IMG/VR virus record: IMGVR_UViG_3300006810_000136
Span: 1 to 37,903 of that record
Origin: a virus
Reading direction: 5' to 3' (one strand)
DNA length: 37,903 nt
Of the stretch, positions 23,233-30,408 are shown one piece after another. A program made the position numbers and the translations under genes. The notes below the pieces were generated by a model. The model searched no databases. It was given only the letters and a program-made list of their open reading frames with translations, and was not told where the DNA came from. Numbering within the stretch: the stretch's first letter is position 1; each line of letters starts with the position of its first letter.

Positions 23233-25689
23233 TTACAATCCCAAGATTTCGTCAATGTCACTTGACTGATCCTGACCTCCAGGGGATTCTGAAAGCTCCC
23301 CTCTCTTACCCTGTCTCTGAGAGATAAGCTTGCTCTGTTCTGAAGATTCCTTTTTGATACGATCGTCCTTGCGATCCTCTTTGAGGACTTCGAGCTTTTC
23401 CTTGAACTCCTTATCCTCAGTTCTAAATCCGAGAGTTGCCTGAGCCCTAATGGTTTCGATTTCTTTTCTGTACTCGTGCTTGACCTGCTCCAGCTGTATC
23501 TCAAGCTGATTCTTGAGCTGCATCTTTTGAGCCTCTATCTGGGCCTCCATCTGCATCTCCTGCTGTCTAGCCTGCGAAGCTGCTTGCGAGGCCTGAGCCT
23601 GCTGTTGGGCCTGCATCTGAGAGTTCTGCTGTGCCTGCTCTTGCATCTTCTTCATGCGCTTCTGACGTCTCACAATCAAAAGGCGCTCCGCCTGATTGAT
23701 ATCCTTGAGTTGTCTGATAGCTATAGCATCCTCAAGATCCAACTCTTTCTGCGAGAGAGATACCTGGATGTTTTGTTCAAGGAACTGGCGCTCAACATCC
23801 TCCATCTCCTTCTGAACACTTACACCGAAGTTGTACATGGGGAGGTCAGAGAAAGTAGAAAGGACTCTCATGTTCTCCTCTCCAATGGCATTCTCATAGG
23901 CCTTCATCAAAACAGACCCCGAAGGAATAATTTGAAGACACTTGACAATGTCTTCGCAAACCTTCTTGAACAATACCATAGATGCGTTAGTGATGTCGTA
24001 GATGGCATTGTTTCCTGCAGCAATAGCTTGCTCACGAACACCAACCAAAGCATCACCCTTAGGAGAGCTTGCATCCATCGCCTCATTAACACCCGTAGCG
24101 TCTCTGATAAGTCGCAGGTAGTGGTTGTAAATACCAATGAGTTCGTTTATGTTTCTGATGCTGTTTCCAATCTCACGGATAGGTGGGTTTTGGAAACCTC
24201 CCTCTGGGTCCTTGCTTCTGTAGTAGAAGACACCTGTCTGCTCGTAGATGTCATGAAGCTCCAGTGGCTGAAGCTCACCACCCTTCCCGAGCTGGACGTT
24301 CTCAAGGCCCTCGATGTCAATGATCAAACCGTCAGGCTTCGCCTTGGCGATAGCTTGCTGGATCTTGAGGTGAGTAATCTGGAGCATATCCGCAAAGCCA
24401 ACACAGCTGTCAACCATTGACTTAGGAACCATTCTCCGAAGGTTCGTGGCGACAGCTGAGTAGGACAAACGACACTTAGAGATGTCGTGGATGTTTCTTG
24501 GCATATTAGCCTTCATGCCGTAATCGTACATGAAGTTGGTGCCAATGATGTAGCTACCGCCGTAAACGGTGGCGATATTCATCTTTCTAGGCTGACGCTC
24601 AAAGACGCTGCCTGGTCTCTCCTTGTATTGGAATCCTTCGTAGAAGAAGAGCTTGTTGCCATATCTGTTCTCCTTGTCCTCAAAGTACATGCAGTCAACT
24701 GACATAAACTCAAAGTCAAGGACGTCGACCATGTATTCATCGTACCCAAAGACATTTCTCTTCAGGTAATCGTCAAAGTACTGATGGTTAAGCTTGCTGG
24801 AATCGTTTCCATTCATGCCAGCAGCCCCCTGCGCCATCTTCGCGTAATCCTCTTCTGTAAACTGATCACCAGCCAAGCGCTTCAGCTCCTGGATTGAGAT
24901 TTTTTTAATGTGTCCAGCATAAGTGAGATCGTTGAGGCCAGGGTCTTCGGTGTAGCTATGCACAAACATGCACGGATCAACGTATTCAGTCTTGATTCCA
25001 TAGTTAGGGTCGTTTGACCTCTTGACTACAGCCATGCCGAGGGAAACAAGGTCGTTGACACATCTTCTGTAGATGCTGTCGTTGAAATTGTTCCAAGACA
25101 GAGTAAGGCTAGTGCCAATCTGGGCAGCTATCTCTGCGTCAGTCTTGAGGTTGGTTTCCAAAAAGATCTCTGCCTCCTCCAGTGTATCTGGAAGGTCTGC
25201 TGGGTCCTTGTCGAGGATAAGGCCACCAGTTTCTGCCTTGAGAGCCTCAAGCTCTGGCTTGATCTGTACTTGCGTTCTTATTCTTTGCTTCTCCTTGTTC
25301 TTTTCAGAAGAAGAGATGGGGTCGATGGCCTCAAGGTTCGGATATGGATTTCTTGAGAGAATCTTGTTCCCAACGATGCGAGAAAACTTAGGGAGTATAG
25401 GTACTGGCGTGTAGTCAAGATTCACGAGGCTGCCGTCAGCAGCATTCGGATCCATAGAGGTAAGAATCCTCTTGTAGATGTTCGTGTCCTGAGTGCCGTT
25501 AGCGTAATCTCTATTTCTCTCCCAGATCTTATTTCTCTTCCTATACAGAGACTCTGAGTCCTGCATTTTACCCCACTGACCTTCAATAGCCTTGGCATAC
25601 TTCAGACCGTACTTTTTGCCCTGCTTTACATCCTGAGGAGCTAGTGGGTCTGGAAAGCTCTTGCTCTGCCTTTTATCGTTACTGTACAT
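23233..25689 (-). CDS. Portal protein, 818 aa
   Basis: Directly after the terminase, as is usual. The length of 818 is in the range of large podovirus portals. The N-terminal half contains VRTQVQIKPELEAL-like helical stretches and a long alpha/beta clip/stem region (GFADMLQITHLKIQQAIAKA; GLIIDIEGLENVQLG). A segment GNSIRNINELIGIYNHYLR is typical of portal proteins of this type. The last 150 residues are a Gln/Ala/Glu-rich coiled coil (about 660-760), as in portals with a barrel or crown extension. The ATG at 25689 is preceded by a TATATTTG box 19 bases away. Identity comes from context and helical layout rather than a diagnostic motif. Confidence 0.75.
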   Translation of the reverse strand: MYSNDKRQSKSFPDPLAPQDVKQGKKYGLKYAKAIEGQWGKMQDSESLYRKRNKIWERNRDYANGTQDTNIYKRILTSMDPNAADGSLVNLDYTPVPILPKFSRIVGNKILSRNPYPNLEAIDPISSSEKNKEKQRIRTQVQIKPELEALKAETGGLILDKDPADLPDTLEEAEIFLETNLKTDAEIAAQIGTSLTLSWNNFNDSIYRRCVNDLVSLGMAVVKRSNDPNYGIKTEYVDPCMFVHSYTEDPGLNDLTYAGHIKKISIQELKRLAGDQFTEEDYAKMAQGAAGMNGNDSSKLNHQYFDDYLKRNVFGYDEYMVDVLDFEFMSVDCMYFEDKENRYGNKLFFYEGFQYKERPGSVFERQPRKMNIATVYGGSYIIGTNFMYDYGMKANMPRNIHDISKCRLSYSAVATNLRRMVPKSMVDSCVGFADMLQITHLKIQQAIAKAKPDGLIIDIEGLENVQLGKGGELQPLELHDIYEQTGVFYYRSKDPEGGFQNPPIREIGNSIRNINELIGIYNHYLRLIRDATGVNEAMDASSPKGDALVGVREQAIAAGNNAIYDITNASMVLFKKVCEDIVKCLQIIPSGSVLMKAYENAIGEENMRVLSTFSDLPMYNFGVSVQKEMEDVERQFLEQNIQVSLSQKELDLEDAIAIRQLKDINQAERLLIVRRQKRMKKMQEQAQQNSQMQAQQQAQASQAASQARQQEMQMEAQIEAQKMQLKNQLEIQLEQVKHEYRKEIETIRAQATLGFRTEDKEFKEKLEVLKEDRKDDRIKKESSEQSKLISQRQGKRGELSESPGGQDQSSDIDEILGL

Positions 25690-25708
25690 CAGGGATTCTG
25701 CATTTTTG

Positions 25709-25716
25709 CAAATATA
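25709..25716 (-). promoter_or_regulatory. TATATTTG promoter -7 box before the portal gene
   Basis: TATATTTGC in the 42-base gap between terminase and portal, 19 bases before the portal ATG. A short unused ATG (four codons then TGA, overlapping the portal ATG as TGATG) lies between them and might couple translation. No TTG is seen upstream. Confidence 0.45.
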
Positions 25717-25731
25717 GAAATAATCTGATTG

Positions 25732-27843
25732 TTAGCCTATTGGCCTATATCTCCTAAAGAATTTCTTCTCGTCAAAGTTGACAACCTCTTTCTTAGTTTT
25801 TGACTTTTGAGCACCAAGGAGAGCCAAACCAGAGCTAATCGTAAGGTCAAACTTAGTACGGTCGTTGATCTTGAATCCAATCCAATCCTCAAGAGTTTCG
25901 TTGAAATACATGTTCCCGTACTCCCCAGTCTCTCTGTGCATGCCAATGTGGTCATGTACGTATGCTTCAATGGCGTGTGCATGAGCTTGAATTACGTCCT
26001 GAGAGTTAGACGGTATACCCTTGGTCTTGACGTTGACCTTTGAGTTGGCGGCCCTCAAGTGAGAAGGCCTTGACATTAAGTAACCGTCGTAACCTCTTGA
26101 TTCAAAGTATCTTGCGATACCGTACTTATTGTTCTCAATTAACAGTGGGTACCCGTAGAACACAGCTGCCATCAGGCAGTCTTCGTAGAAGATCTTAGCC
26201 AAAGGCGGACGGGACGCATACTCCAGCACAAACATGTTCGATGGATGCTCCATGTGAAACTTGTTGTACAGGTGTAGCGCTCCTTTCGACCCCCGTCCGT
26301 CGACGGTGGCGTCAAGGTCGTAGGAGTCAACCCCGCCTACCCCCAGCTCTGCATTAGGTGCAATACGTTTACCTCTCTCTTCTTTCTTGAGGTTTCTTAG
26401 ATTCTCAGGCGGCATCCAGGCAATCTTGAACCTCCCCTTCGCGTCTGGCTTAAAGATGACTTTCGTGTCCTGGACACCGTCCTTCCACACGAAGTTCCCT
26501 CTGACAACAGGGTTTGGATATAGATCGTCATTATACTGGATTTGCTCATAGATCTTTCCGATGTTAAACAGGCTACCGTCAATACTATCCCGAAAGGCCT
26601 CATCCGTTGTAAACGGGAACTGCCTTGTCACCTCGTTGAGTTCCGACGGATCGCTCTTAAGACTATCTCTTTCGTTCTTAAGGTAAGTCTTAGCTCCGAA
26701 TATGATGTCCTCTCCATCAAGCCCTTCTATGACTTTGTCTGGATCGTTGACAACTGGATTTCCGAACTTATCGAAGAATCCTTCTAGGGATTCAAATGCA
26801 GGGATAAAGAGTCTATACAGGCCACTCCTGGTTCTCCCATTCGCGTTCCTCTCCTCGGGGTTAGAATCCCTCCAGAGATCCTTGTACTCTTTTCCTCCCT
26901 TGTCCATCGGATTTACGGTGCTTCCCACCATTGCTTTTCCGACGATTCTTCGCCCGACGATCAAACACGTCCGTTGAATCCTCCAAGCGTCTCTTATGTC
27001 TGTAGGTTTTTCCCATTTTCCTGCCTCATCGAGATACAGGAGGTGAAGCTTTTCACCGTCATAAGCGTTGTTAGTGGTATTCTTCCAGTTTATGACCGTA
27101 TTAAGAGCCTCGCCCTTCTGCGTAGTCTTATTGTTCTTCGTGATTCTCTTACTCGGCTCGCGAAAAGCCAACTCCATGCGCGGATTGGTCGTTCCATCCT
27201 GAATAGGTTTAAAGAAGAAGGGGTAGTGCCTGAACATCTGCACGACCTTCTTCATGAATATATTCTCCTGGGCGTCCTTACCAGTCTTTGACTGTATCCC
27301 CAGGAGCTTGTCTTTTACTTGTGTGGCCTCGTCAAGCAGAACGGCAGAGCAGATATTGGTGTATCCGCTCCGCCTGCACTTGGTATATAACTGCCCGATA
27401 CATCGGGGGTCCGCCTCACACGCAGCTAAATGTAAGAAAATTTCTCTTTGGAACGACAGGAAGCTCGGATAACCTATGTCCATCCGAGTCCATTGGAGCA
27501 TCATATAGTGCCTGCCCGTAATATATGTAGGCTTGCCCCCATTGTAAAACCAAAAGCCTTCACGCCGACGGCGAAATTCCTCTTCGATATACGGAGAAAA
27601 CTTCTGCCTGAACTCCCGAGGCGTCTCGGCCCACTCATCCATACTCTTAATCCTAGACAGTTCCTCAGGCATAGTAGTCCTTTCCCACAACTGCAGGTCG
27701 TCTGGCCTTCCATGTCCTGCAATCTCTTTTTTGGGAGGCTGAGCGGGAAGTGCAATGTCCAACCCACCGATCCGAACAACTTCTCCTTTCGTACCGTGGG
27801 GGCAAATTGCGATAATATCCTGATCATCAGAATACTTGTCCAT
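25732..27843 (-). CDS. Terminase large subunit (packaging ATPase/nuclease), 703 aa
   Basis: The ATPase half shows an unusual Walker A-like loop TKCRRSGYT at about 154-162, with Arg-rich P-loop replacement as in crAss-like and related terminases. A Walker B strand LHLLYLDEAGKW follows at about 266-277 with the DE pair, and VGSTVNP at about 306 is a likely coupling motif III. The nuclease half has GGVDSYD at about 503-509 as the first RNase-H-like acidic site and further acidic residues later. It packages DNA into the head through the portal coded next. The ATG lies 17 bases inside the end of the 61-aa zinc-ribbon-like gene, so the two are overlapping and probably coupled. Codons in the central part use more CGN Arg than neighbours. 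Confidence 0.88.
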   Translation of the reverse strand: MDKYSDDQDIIAICPHGTKGEVVRIGGLDIALPAQPPKKEIAGHGRPDDLQLWERTTMPEELSRIKSMDEWAETPREFRQKFSPYIEEEFRRRREGFWFYNGGKPTYITGRHYMMLQWTRMDIGYPSFLSFQREIFLHLAACEADPRCIGQLYTKCRRSGYTNICSAVLLDEATQVKDKLLGIQSKTGKDAQENIFMKKVVQMFRHYPFFFKPIQDGTTNPRMELAFREPSKRITKNNKTTQKGEALNTVINWKNTTNNAYDGEKLHLLYLDEAGKWEKPTDIRDAWRIQRTCLIVGRRIVGKAMVGSTVNPMDKGGKEYKDLWRDSNPEERNANGRTRSGLYRLFIPAFESLEGFFDKFGNPVVNDPDKVIEGLDGEDIIFGAKTYLKNERDSLKSDPSELNEVTRQFPFTTDEAFRDSIDGSLFNIGKIYEQIQYNDDLYPNPVVRGNFVWKDGVQDTKVIFKPDAKGRFKIAWMPPENLRNLKKEERGKRIAPNAELGVGGVDSYDLDATVDGRGSKGALHLYNKFHMEHPSNMFVLEYASRPPLAKIFYEDCLMAAVFYGYPLLIENNKYGIARYFESRGYDGYLMSRPSHLRAANSKVNVKTKGIPSNSQDVIQAHAHAIEAYVHDHIGMHRETGEYGNMYFNETLEDWIGFKINDRTKFDLTISSGLALLGAQKSKTKKEVVNFDEKKFFRRYRPIG

Positions 27844-28012
27844 ACCTATTGCTTCTAAAGCTTGGGGCCCCAGACTTTGGGTTCTTGAGCTCCATATACT
27901 TTCCGCATGGACACTTGATGTCGTGATAAGCTCCGTCTGATCCGAACTTAATGGATACTCCGCTTCTAGACTCTTCGTGCTTTTTTTCGCAGTTGCAGAT
28001 GTAATCAGCCAT
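27827..28012 (-). CDS. Small zinc-ribbon-like protein, 61 aa
   Basis: The protein has two Cys pairs, C6-N-C8 near the start (YICNCEKKHEE) and IKCPCGKYMEL near residue 35, the spacing of a small zinc ribbon with C-x-C motifs. No other domain fits in 61 residues. It overlaps the terminase start by 17 bases and the upstream 54-aa gene by 8 bases. It may help packaging or bind DNA. Function unknown. Confidence 0.6.
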   Translation of the reverse strand: MADYICNCEKKHEESRSGVSIKFGSDGAYHDIKCPCGKYMELKNPKSGAPSFRSNRYGQVF

Positions 28013-28169
28013 GGATTGGTTTCATAAAATTGTTTACAGTAATAATAGCCTCGTAAAGCTGAGCGCCGTTCATCCTGTCCTGCATTCTGTTTCTTGCAGA
28101 AGTAGAGTCATCAATAAAAGGAATCAGCACGATAACTAGCAATAGTAGCCTTGAAACGAAACTAAGCAT
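28005..28169 (-). CDS. Small single-span membrane protein, 54 aa
   Basis: ATG at 28169, TGA at 28007-28005. The first 20 residues (MLSFVSRLLLLVIVLIPFID) form one hydrophobic span or an uncleaved signal. The rest (SARNRMQDRMNGAQLYEAI and on) is polar with basic and acidic residues. It overlaps the next gene by 8 bases and starts two bases after the preceding stop, which supports it as a real gene. A holin-, spanin- or membrane-anchoring role is possible, but nothing in the sequence decides this. Confidence 0.5.
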   Translation of the reverse strand: MLSFVSRLLLLVIVLIPFIDDSTSARNRMQDRMNGAQLYEAIITVNNFMKPIHG

Positions 28170-28171
28170 GA

Positions 28172-28303
28172 TTATCGTCCCTGTGAAGCGTATGGCTTCT
28201 TGTAGGCCTTGGAGTTTTTGTTCTTAGACTGCTTCGTCTTTGCATGAACCCCTTTGCGCTTGACGCTTTTTGACTTGTAAGTTGACGATTGAATTTTAGC
28301 CAT
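28172..28303 (-). CDS. Tiny very basic protein, 43 aa
   Basis: ATG at 28303, TAA at 28174-28172. The product MAKIQSSTYKSKSVKRKG... has about 14 Lys and Arg in 43 residues and only one acidic residue at most, with Ser, Thr, Tyr and Asn making up the rest. It resembles the other tiny basic genes of the window (19171, 20033, 28398). It sits directly downstream of tRNA-Arg. A nucleic-acid-binding role is likely. It could also be virion-associated. Confidence 0.5.
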   Translation of the reverse strand: MAKIQSSTYKSKSVKRKGVHAKTKQSKNKNSKAYKKPYASQGR

Positions 28304-28317
28304 TTTATTGAATTTAG

Positions 28318-28391
28318 TACACCTGCAGGGACTCGAACCCCGAACCTGCGCATTAGAAGTGCGCTGCTCTATCCTGTTGAGCTACAGGTGC
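28318..28391 (-). tRNA. tRNA-Arg (UCU)
   Basis: A full 74-base cloverleaf on the minus strand. The acceptor stem GCACCTG pairs with CAGGTGT (first pair a G-U wobble), and the discriminator is A. The D stem is GCTC/GAGC. The anticodon stem GCGCA/TGCGC has loop CTTCTAA giving anticodon TCT. The T stem carries TTCGAGT. The CCA end is not encoded. It decodes AGA, a common Arg codon in many of the leftward genes. Confidence 0.92.
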
Positions 28392-28397
28392 ATACAG

Positions 28398-28625
28398 TTA
28401 CCTACTGCGTCTTCGCCTAGGCCTATTGTTTGCTCTGTTCTGAGACTCGGGCTGAGGTGTTGTTTTGTCAGACGTGCCGACGTGCGCTTCGTCGAGACCA
28501 TCGCCGTTACCGTATGTACCCTTACGGCGGTTGATTCGGTTCAAGTGAGCACGGTACTTCTTGGCTTTTCCGCCCTTCCCGTACTTCTCGTACTCCTTCT
28601 TATAGTCTCGCTTCTTGAGCTTCAT
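28398..28625 (-). CDS. Small basic HNH-like conserved phage protein, 75 aa
   Basis: The product contains DYKKEYEKYGKGGKAKKYRA, LNRINRRKGTYG, then GDGLDEAH and a basic Arg-rich end. From memory this is a variant of a common tiny phage protein (YGKGGKxKKYRAxLNKxRR-x(n)-GDGKDxSH...NRS) that looks like a shrunken HNH module. Here the usual downstream N-x-x-N/H positions are replaced by a Thr/Pro/Gln linker, so nuclease activity is doubtful. It is encoded between two tRNA genes. A TATATTTG box lies four bases before its ATG. Confidence 0.6.
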   Translation of the reverse strand: MKLKKRDYKKEYEKYGKGGKAKKYRAHLNRINRRKGTYGNGDGLDEAHVGTSDKTTPQPESQNRANNRPRRRRSR

Positions 28626-28629
28626 GGTA

Positions 28630-28637
28630 CAAATATA
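28630..28637 (-). promoter_or_regulatory. TATATTTG promoter -7 box, 4 bases before the ATG at 28625
   Basis: TATATTTG, then TACC, then ATG, in the 20-base gap between tRNA-Ile and the 75-aa gene. The same arrangement occurs before 12843 and 20033. The usual -33 position would fall in the tRNA T arm and no TTG is seen there. Confidence 0.5.
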
Positions 28638-28645
28638 ATAAATTG

Positions 28646-28719
28646 TTGGGGCGGCGGGACTTGAACCCGCGACTTCCTGTGTATAAGACAGACGCTCTAA
28701 CCAACTGAACTACGCCCCA
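28646..28719 (-). tRNA. tRNA-Ile (UAU)
   Basis: A 74-base cloverleaf on the minus strand. The acceptor TGGGGCG pairs with CGCCCCA, with discriminator A. The D stem is GTTC/GAGC. The anticodon stem TCTGT/ACAGG has loop CTTATAC giving anticodon TAT. The T stem is GCGGG/CCCGC with loop TTCAAGT. No encoded CCA. It reads the rare Ile codon AUA. Confidence 0.9.
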
Positions 28720-28768
28720 GTTGATAAGCCCATTATGCGTAGAGGGCCGCCTGACGAAAACCAACAAC

Positions 28769-28912
28769 TCAGTCCTCGAACTCTTCGTTCCAGGATTCAT
28801 CCCAGAACTTAAAATCTATCTTGTTTTTTTGATACACGATTTCTTTCCAATCATTTAGAGTATCTCTCAGCGAAACCTCCGCTGTAGTCTTTGGCTTCTT
28901 CGATCCCTCCAT
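28769..28912 (-). CDS. Possible short overlapping gene, 47 aa
   Basis: An ATG at 28912 opens 47 codons to a TGA at 28771, in a different frame from the 96-aa gene that it overlaps by 62 bases. The product MEGSKKPKTTAEVSLRDTL... ends in an acidic, Trp-rich tail (FKFWDESWNEEFED). Without it, 28720-28850 would be a 130-base gap. The sequence before the ATG is A-rich without a Shine-Dalgarno. The overlap with a well-formed gene makes it uncertain. Confidence 0.4.
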   Translation of the reverse strand: MEGSKKPKTTAEVSLRDTLNDWKEIVYQKNKIDFKFWDESWNEEFED

Positions 28913-29141
28913 TTGTTTGTAGGTCTTTGATCATTTGTTCCAATCGCTGTCTTTCAACGATTAGCTCCTTGCAGTCTGTGGCTGTTTGCTTGATAGACTG
29001 AAGTTCTGCTTTACGTGCGCTCCCGTTGATCTCAGGATCAACAGGTTTCTTGACTTCGTCAATCATGTTATTGATAGCTGCTTCCATCGACTTCATGAGT
29101 CGCTCGGCAGCATCAATCGTTGTGAACTTCTTCCTCGACAT
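28851..29141 (-). CDS. Small helical protein, possible small terminase-like, 96 aa
   Basis: The product is almost all helical: DAAERLMKSMEAAINNMIDE, then SARKAELQSIKQTATDCKEL and RQRLEQMIKDLQ as a coiled-coil-like hairpin. There is no clear HTH. Position a few genes before the terminase large subunit, plus the helical hairpin, would fit a small terminase or assembly helper, but the evidence is thin. It overlaps the end of the GroES-like gene by 29 bases. Confidence 0.5.
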   Translation of the reverse strand: MSRKKFTTIDAAERLMKSMEAAINNMIDEVKKPVDPEINGSARKAELQSIKQTATDCKELIVERQRLEQMIKDLQTNGGIEEAKDYSGGFAERYSK

Positions 29142-29718
29142 AAAGAATATCTTCTGCTCGAACTCTAAAGTAATTAACGTCGTCGATAGTTATCTCGTAG
29201 TCTCGGTTCTTTTTAATGCCCACAACATCGCCAGTAGCGATCCCAAGCTCTTCAAGCCAAGGAGCGTCAAAAGCAACGCGAGCTTTGCGAACAGGAGACT
29301 CGGTAAGCTTGACCACTTCGATGAGGTCGCTTTGCTCTCCAGGCTCAGGACCTTCTTCAACAGGCGTGAGAAGAGCCCAACCGCCGAGAGTATATATGTG
29401 TCCACTTTTTGCACTCTTGTATGCGATTGCTTGGTTATTGATTGTGTGTTCAGCATCGTACCGAACCAGGAAGTGCTTATCGTGACCAGTCAGTACTTGA
29501 CCCTCATTAAGTACAACTAGGTGGTGGAAGTACAAGGTGTCTCCTGGCTCTACGCCAGTATCGTGCTTAAGCGGGGCGCACACCACGGGACCCTCGGTCA
29601 CTCGGTGCTTGAACTCATTCCACTTGGAGTCTACGTACAGCTCCAAGCCCCCATCGGTAGTCATCGTGTCTTTGATCTGCTTGTCTAGCTCGACAACGAA
29701 TAGGTCAAGAGTCTTCAT
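29113..29718 (-). CDS. GroES-like co-chaperonin candidate, about 201 aa
   Basis: The first 110 residues read like a co-chaperonin subunit: MKTLDLFVVELDKQI near the start, HRVTEGPVVCAPLKH, then GVEPGDTLYFHHLVVLNEG, which matches the G-x-x-V-GDxVyf core. A second similar half follows (ARVAFDAPWL, IATGDVVGIKKNRDYEITI, VNYFRVRAEDILYVEEE), ending in the yf-rvraeDIL signature of GroES C-termini. So it may hold two GroES-like folds in tandem. Phages such as T4 (gp31) use such proteins to fold capsid. I chose the ATG at 29718 over 29739 because the sequence then starts with the conserved MKtLDLF. It overlaps the neighbour upstream by 14 bases. Confidence 0.55.
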   Translation of the reverse strand: MKTLDLFVVELDKQIKDTMTTDGGLELYVDSKWNEFKHRVTEGPVVCAPLKHDTGVEPGDTLYFHHLVVLNEGQVLTGHDKHFLVRYDAEHTINNQAIAYKSAKSGHIYTLGGWALLTPVEEGPEPGEQSDLIEVVKLTESPVRKARVAFDAPWLEELGIATGDVVGIKKNRDYEITIDDVNYFRVRAEDILYVEEEVHND

Positions 29719-29872
29719 TTTTGTAGGGAAACATTTCATTTAATTTATCGCGTCGTTGATCACAGCCGCAGTCCTCTGGGCCGTATTTCTCAAGAAGCTT
29801 TTTGATTCCAGCTGCTGTAGCGATCTTCTCTACTGTATCGCCCAGTCCTTTACTCTTAGAAGTTGCAGTCAT
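29705..29872 (-). CDS. Small conserved phage protein with KxATAAGIKKLLEKYGPEDCGC motif, 55 aa
   Basis: ATG at 29872, TGA at 29707-29705. The product contains GLGDTVEKIATAAGIKKLL, then EDCGCDQRRDKLNEMFPY and a short acidic tail. I recognise this shape (GLGDxvek-ittAtGIKklv, then C-G-C-x-x-R-x-dKLNemFPY) from many phages of Bacteroidetes and of marine samples, where it is a widely shared gene of unknown function. The C-G-C pair may bind metal. The gene overlaps both neighbours (14 and 17 bases). Confidence 0.75.
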   Translation of the reverse strand: MTATSKSKGLGDTVEKIATAAGIKKLLEKYGPEDCGCDQRRDKLNEMFPYKNEDS

Positions 29873-30092
29873 ACTCTATAATACAAGGCATGTCGTCGAC
29901 ACACTTCCACAAAACCTGTGAGTCGTCTCTCTGCAAATATACAAGGTATCTCTTCTTATTGTACTTAAAAAGGTGTTCGTCGTCCATAATAATGGTTGAA
30001 ACTTCACCCCCGCCAGCTCTCATGCCGACGTAATAAGCCATAGCATCCTTCGGGTCTCTCCCGATGATGATTTTCCGTATAAGTCCGTCCAT
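29856..30092 (-). CDS. Conserved small phage protein, 78 aa
   Basis: The product begins MDGLIRKIIIGRDPKDAMAY, then YVGMRAGGGEVSTIIMDDEHL, and ends VLWKCVDDMPCIIEYDCNF. The pattern I-x-GxxPKDAMxYyVGmxxGGGkvxxIxxDe is familiar to me from phages next to the 55-aa gene. It has no assigned activity. The ATG is one base from the stop of the 102-aa gene (overlap), and a TATATTTG-like string occurs inside it at 29934-29941, in frame. Confidence 0.65.
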   Translation of the reverse strand: MDGLIRKIIIGRDPKDAMAYYVGMRAGGGEVSTIIMDDEHLFKYNKKRYLVYLQRDDSQVLWKCVDDMPCIIEYDCNF

Positions 30093-30400
30093 TAGTTCAA
30101 TGAAATGCCGAGGTCTCCCAGCAGGTCATCTAGATCGGGTCCACTGTTCTGCTCCTCGTAGGTATTCGATATGAATTTTATCATCTCCTCCATCTCTTCT
30201 TTAGATCCGAGATTGTAGCTGAACAAAGCTTTCATGTTGCTGGTGTCTTCATCAACGGGTTCGAGAAGACCTGTAACGACTACAGACATGACTCTCTCCC
30301 TCATATTGTAGCGCTCAATCAAAATGTCCATTTGACTGTGGAGCTGCTGCATCTCTAGTAGGAACTGGTAGTCTTCTGTATCTTCGTAATCCATCATCAC
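30092..30400 (-). CDS. Conserved helical phage protein, 102 aa
   Basis: The annotated start at 30400 is GTG; two ATG codons follow at once (30397 and 30394). The protein has a helical N-terminus (YQFLLEMQQLHSQMDILIE) and a central beta segment (VVVTGLLEPVDED). A helix SKEEMEEMIKFISNTYEEQN follows, with an acidic end DDLLGDLGISLN. The last string is familiar from phages with the same neighbours. Function unknown. It faces the rightward 141-aa gene across only 8 bases. Its promoter must lie inside that gene (see 30466-30494). Confidence 0.65.
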   Translation of the reverse strand: MMMDYEDTEDYQFLLEMQQLHSQMDILIERYNMRERVMSVVVTGLLEPVDEDTSNMKALFSYNLGSKEEMEEMIKFISNTYEEQNSGPDLDDLLGDLGISLN

Positions 30401-30408
30401 TTTATTTC

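Noticed and set aside
23476-24420. A 314-codon rightward frame rich in Leu.
   Set aside because: It is the antisense shadow of the Gln/Glu-rich portal coiled coil and has no ribosome site or promoter.
28751-28768. CTGACGA with following AAAACC as a hammerhead core.
   Set aside because: No stems II or III can be formed around it.
29934-29941. TATATTTG within the 78-aa gene as an internal promoter.
   Set aside because: The bases are explained by in-frame codons, and no start codon lies within 30 bases; coincidence is likely.
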